A stretch of 64,000 nt of DNA. Source: Paraburkholderia lacunae (lineage in GTDB: Bacteria > Pseudomonadota > Gammaproteobacteria > Burkholderiales > Burkholderiaceae). The notes under the pieces were generated by a model. It ran no database searches and was not told the DNA's origin. It saw only the letters and a list, made by a program, of their open reading frames with translations. The DNA lies in assembly GCF_003353175.1 (NCBI RefSeq), contig NZ_QHKS01000018.1, positions 62,001 through 126,000 of the forward strand. The letters are read 5' to 3'. The position numbers and the translations under genes were made by a program. This document shows, one piece after another, positions 61,298 through 64,000 of this stretch (its first letter is position 1; every line of letters starts with the position of its first letter).

Positions 61298-62506
61298 TTA
61301 GCCAAGGGAAGCTTGCGGGTTACCCGCTGCCAACGCTTCGGTACGGTTCGGCGCTGGCGGGTAGATCCACTGCGTGTTGATCATCTGTTTGCGCGCCTTT
61401 CCTTCCGCGTGCGTCAGTTTGATCTGTCGATCCCAGCCTTCCGAGTAAACAGCGCCCCATTCGCCAAGGTCGAGGCAAGTCGCATAGAACGGCTGTCTAT
61501 ATTCCAGTGTCGGAACACCGATCAGGTCTGCAGCCACGTTGTGCCCGCCGAATTGCCCCATCACGATAGCGTGTTGACAGGACATCAATGCATAGTGGCC
61601 GTCATCGTCGCTCCGAGCTCGCGCAACATCGCCCGCTACAAATACCTCAGGTGCTTCTGCCACGCGAAGATCAGGTGTCACCTCGACGCGTCCAAGTGGG
61701 TCAAGATGCGAGGAAACTTGCGCTGTCAGTGAGCTGGCACGCATTCCACCCGCCCAGATCACGGTCATGGCTGCGATACGGGTACCCGCCGCAGTGCGAA
61801 CCCCGTCCGCATCGACCGACACTACGCCAGATCCAAGTACCGTCTCAACGCCCAGCGAGTCAAAGGCTTCGGATACATACGGCCGAGGATTGGGGCCGAG
61901 ATCGGGACCGATATCGTCCTGGGATCCGATCACGATCACACGGACTGCCGCGTCGGCGCCAAACAACTCACGGATTCGCTTAGGCAATTCAGTTGCGACC
62001 TCGATACCCGTAAAGCCACATCCGACAACTGCAACCGTGTTGCGTGCTGGCGTATCCGGCAGTTTCGCCAGCTCTGTGAAGTGGTTGTCGAGCGCTACCG
62101 CGTCCTCAATGCGATCGACAGAGAATGCGTACTCCGTCAGACCCTGAATCGGCGGCCTGTTTAACCTGCTGCCACTGGTCAACAGCAACCGGTCATAGGC
62201 GAGCGAACGCGTCGCCCCGTTGGCCGACACGACACTTACCGTCTTGTCATGAACGGATATCTCTTCGACACTGCCTTCCAGAAAATTTACGCCCACAGCG
62301 TCCAGCAGCGGACGCAGCGGTGCAGCCATCCGCTGCGGCTCGCTTTCGTACAGCCGCGGACGGATCTGCAATTCCGGTTTCGGGGAGATCAAGGTGATTT
62401 CAACGTCACTGCTCCTTACGCCGGCACCATCGAGCACGCGAGCCGCGCCTAGTGCACCCCACACTCCAGCGAAGCCGGCACCCACTATCAGGATTTTCTG
62501 CGACAT
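61298..62506 (-). CDS. NADH dehydrogenase-like FAD oxidoreductase (type II family)
   Basis: The 402-residue product has the FAD motif ILIVGAGFAGVWGALGAARVL, a second nucleotide motif VAVVGCGFTGIEVATELPKR for NAD(P)H, and the C-terminal FAD contact APEVFVAGDVARARSDDDG. This is the layout of the NDH-2/disulfide oxidoreductase-like group, without the membrane-anchor C-terminal helices typical of respiratory Ndh. The start at 62504-62506 gives the classic Met-x3-IVGAG N-terminus. It is convergent with OsmC copy 2. It may recycle quinones or flavin-linked partners in the same stress response. Confidence 0.88.
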   Translation of the reverse strand: MSQKILIVGAGFAGVWGALGAARVLDGAGVRSSDVEITLISPKPELQIRPRLYESEPQRMAAPLRPLLDAVGVNFLEGSVEEISVHDKTVSVVSANGATRSLAYDRLLLTSGSRLNRPPIQGLTEYAFSVDRIEDAVALDNHFTELAKLPDTPARNTVAVVGCGFTGIEVATELPKRIRELFGADAAVRVIVIGSQDDIGPDLGPNPRPYVSEAFDSLGVETVLGSGVVSVDADGVRTAAGTRIAAMTVIWAGGMRASSLTAQVSSHLDPLGRVEVTPDLRVAEAPEVFVAGDVARARSDDDGHYALMSCQHAIVMGQFGGHNVAADLIGVPTLEYRQPFYATCLDLGEWGAVYSEGWDRQIKLTHAEGKARKQMINTQWIYPPAPNRTEALAAGNPQASLG

Positions 62507-63312
62507 GATTATTGCCTTCGGTTGGAAAATTACGAAGTCGACGATAAGCACCGAACTCATAGCAACGGGTGCCTGCTTTATTCAGCGGCGAGTGTCGAGA
62601 TCGCTGAGCATGATTCCCGAACTCGGAGAACGATGGCGGCCGCGCGCGCAAGCGACATCACAGACGTCGCTTGCGCGGCACCGTCAGGACAGATCGTAGA
62701 CTCGGACATCGAGGGCTAGTAGCCCCGCGAGCGAACTCACCATGTTGCCTCGACAACAACAATCAACAAGACGGAACGACATCGGTATCAATTGCCGCGC
62801 TTACGTCCGTTGCCAGAAACGGAGCCGATGTCCGAATGTCCGAGCGTGATTGCGGGTAATTGTCCGTAGATGACGTGCGCAGTGAAAGGGCGGTGCTTTC
62901 CGGTGGGTGAAGCCCTTGATCTGCCTTTGATTGGTGCCGGGCGGGCAACGCCGTGTGTCTGTTTGCGTGTCTACCGCAACAGGCGGCGCCCGCCTACGAT
63001 CACGATGTGCTTTAACGAGCGTAGCGCATGCTCAGGGCACATCCGACCCGCAAAATGCTCTGTCGGAGTCCACTTCAACCAGCCGAGGATGGCCGTCCAT
63101 CGGAAATCAGCACTGCGACGGACAGTGGGACCCACGCGCCGGCCACCCGTGGTCATCGGCCTCAAGGAACCCGAACGCCGGTCACTAAAGTGCGAGCTGA
63201 TCGTGGGAACATCGCGAATCAGGTCGATTTACCCGCGAAAAATCCCGGATTTTTCCTCACCTGCATTCGAGCCCGATTGGGGTATCGAGTGGTCGACAAA
63301 GGATAGCAAACC
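62507..63312. other. 800-bp region without a supported gene
   Basis: Open frames are short or lack family features and plausible starts. The left part is the divergent leader of the flavoprotein gene; the right part is the leader of the NmrA-like gene (ATG at 63313). Confidence 0.4.
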
Positions 63313-64000
63313 ATGAAGATCGTCGTCATCGGCGGCACCGGCCTGATTGGCTCGAAGGCCGTCGCCATTCTGCGCCAGAACCGCCACGAGGTCGTCGCTG
63401 CCTCACCCAGAAGCGGTATCAACAGCATCACCGGAGAGGGACTCAAGGAGGCCGTGGCCGGCGCGCAGGTGGTGATCGACCTCGCTAATTCACCATCATT
63501 TGAAGACAAGGCGGTGCTTGAATTCTTCGAGGCTTCCAGCCGCAACCTTCTCGCGGCCGAGGCAGCAGCGGGCGTCCGGCATCATGTCGCGCTATCCATC
63601 GTCGGAATCGACCGGACGCCCGCTAACGGCTATTTCCGCGCCAAGGTCGCGCAAGAGAAGCTGATCGAGACCTCCGGCATCCCCTACACCGTCATCCGCT
63701 CCACGCAGTTCATGGAATTCCTCGGCGGCATCGCCGCGTCAAGTGCGGATGGAAACGTAATCAGGGTTTCACCAGGCCTGTTCCAGCCCATCGCGGCTGA
63801 CGACGTTGCTGCGATCGTTGCAGACGTGTCGCTCACGGCGCCGCGAAACGACATCGTCGAGATCGCCGGCCCGGAACGAGCGCCGTTCAACGAAATCATC
63901 GCCCGCTATCTGAAGGCCGCCGGCGATCCGCGTGAGGTCGTGAGAGACCCCGAGGCCCGATATTTCGGCGGCCTGGTCGAGGAGCATTCGCTCGTGCCGT
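63313..64000 (+). CDS. NmrA-like/SDR NAD(P)-binding protein (cut by window edge)
   Basis: The first 229 residues are seen. The product begins MKIVVIGGTGLIGSKAVAIL (GxxGxxG NAD(P) motif), continues with GAQVVIDLANSPSFEDKA and VALSIVGIDRTPANGYFRAK, and has YTVIRSTQFMEFLGGI. This is the atypical SDR/NmrA family, whose members sense or reduce with NAD(P). The gene is complete as far as the window shows. It is the intact counterpart of the truncated gene at 51227 and belongs to the second LysR-OsmC-NmrA set. Confidence 0.88.
   Translation, partial: MKIVVIGGTGLIGSKAVAILRQNRHEVVAASPRSGINSITGEGLKEAVAGAQVVIDLANSPSFEDKAVLEFFEASSRNLLAAEAAAGVRHHVALSIVGIDRTPANGYFRAKVAQEKLIETSGIPYTVIRSTQFMEFLGGIAASSADGNVIRVSPGLFQPIAADDVAAIVADVSLTAPRNDIVEIAGPERAPFNEIIARYLKAAGDPREVVRDPEARYFGGLVEEHSLVP

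Noticed and set aside
1-64000. tRNA, rRNA, CRISPR arrays, integrase or phage genes
   Set aside because: No cloverleaf-like or regularly spaced repeat pattern, and no integrase or phage structural motif was seen on either strand.

Overview
The window is GC-rich DNA with the gene content and codon bias of a Burkholderiaceae genome, most likely Paraburkholderia or Burkholderia sensu lato. The evidence is the gene mix: DHA2/HlyD/NodT efflux operon, acetoacetate decarboxylase next to a 3-hydroxybutyrate dehydrogenase, putrescine-type glutamine synthetase genes, XapX and YtcJ-like amidohydrolase genes, and many c-di-GMP proteins. The regulator-rich, accessory content fits a secondary replicon or a variable chromosomal region. 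I saw no tRNA, rRNA, CRISPR array, replication origin, intact transposase or intact prophage.

Layout. 0-10 kb: a TMEM175-type channel (cut by the window edge), cupin, disulfide oxidoreductase, a GAF-PAS-GGDEF-EAL protein, an LprI-like protein, a BMP-type binding protein with a nucleoside deaminase, and a MocR regulator broken by a frameshift. 10-19 kb: a YdeP-type molybdopterin oxidoreductase, a YgjP-like peptidase, a polyamine-type cluster (glutamine synthetase-like, XRE-cupin regulator, FAD oxidoreductase) with an inverted-repeat operator candidate, and a 5'-damaged amidohydrolase with a truncated XapX gene. 19-33 kb: a compact bcsA-bcsB-bcsC-like exopolysaccharide operon, a filamentous-haemagglutinin fragment and a large autotransporter with a duplicated passenger module. 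32-42.5 kb: a composite of broken genes (small conserved gene, EAL domain, IS30 transposase end), a membrane diguanylate cyclase, a six-PAS GGDEF-EAL protein and a hybrid-free sensor kinase whose downstream partner is destroyed.

43-49.5 kb: a sugar-type periplasmic binding protein, then an operon for acetoacetate decarboxylase, 3-hydroxybutyrate dehydrogenase and a patatin-like protein, an AhpD-like protein and a DedA-rhodanese fusion. 49.6-64 kb: two diverged copies of a LysR / OsmC / NmrA-like gene set flank a complete tripartite EmrAB-type efflux operon. The first copy is decayed (NmrA-like gene truncated, an SDR reduced to its C-terminus), the second is intact and also holds an NADH dehydrogenase-like flavoprotein. 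An LRAT-domain protein lies between them.

Two themes stand out. First, surface polysaccharide and adhesins sit beside several c-di-GMP enzymes, and the synthase carries a PilZ c-di-GMP-binding domain, so these genes probably act in one sessile-lifestyle programme. Second, the window holds many small-scale gene wrecks (single-base frameshifts, internal deletions, domain junctions) and a 12-base motif, TAGGGAAATCCT, that occurs three times in non-coding or gene-end positions. Function calls are from reading translated sequence; no database search was run.
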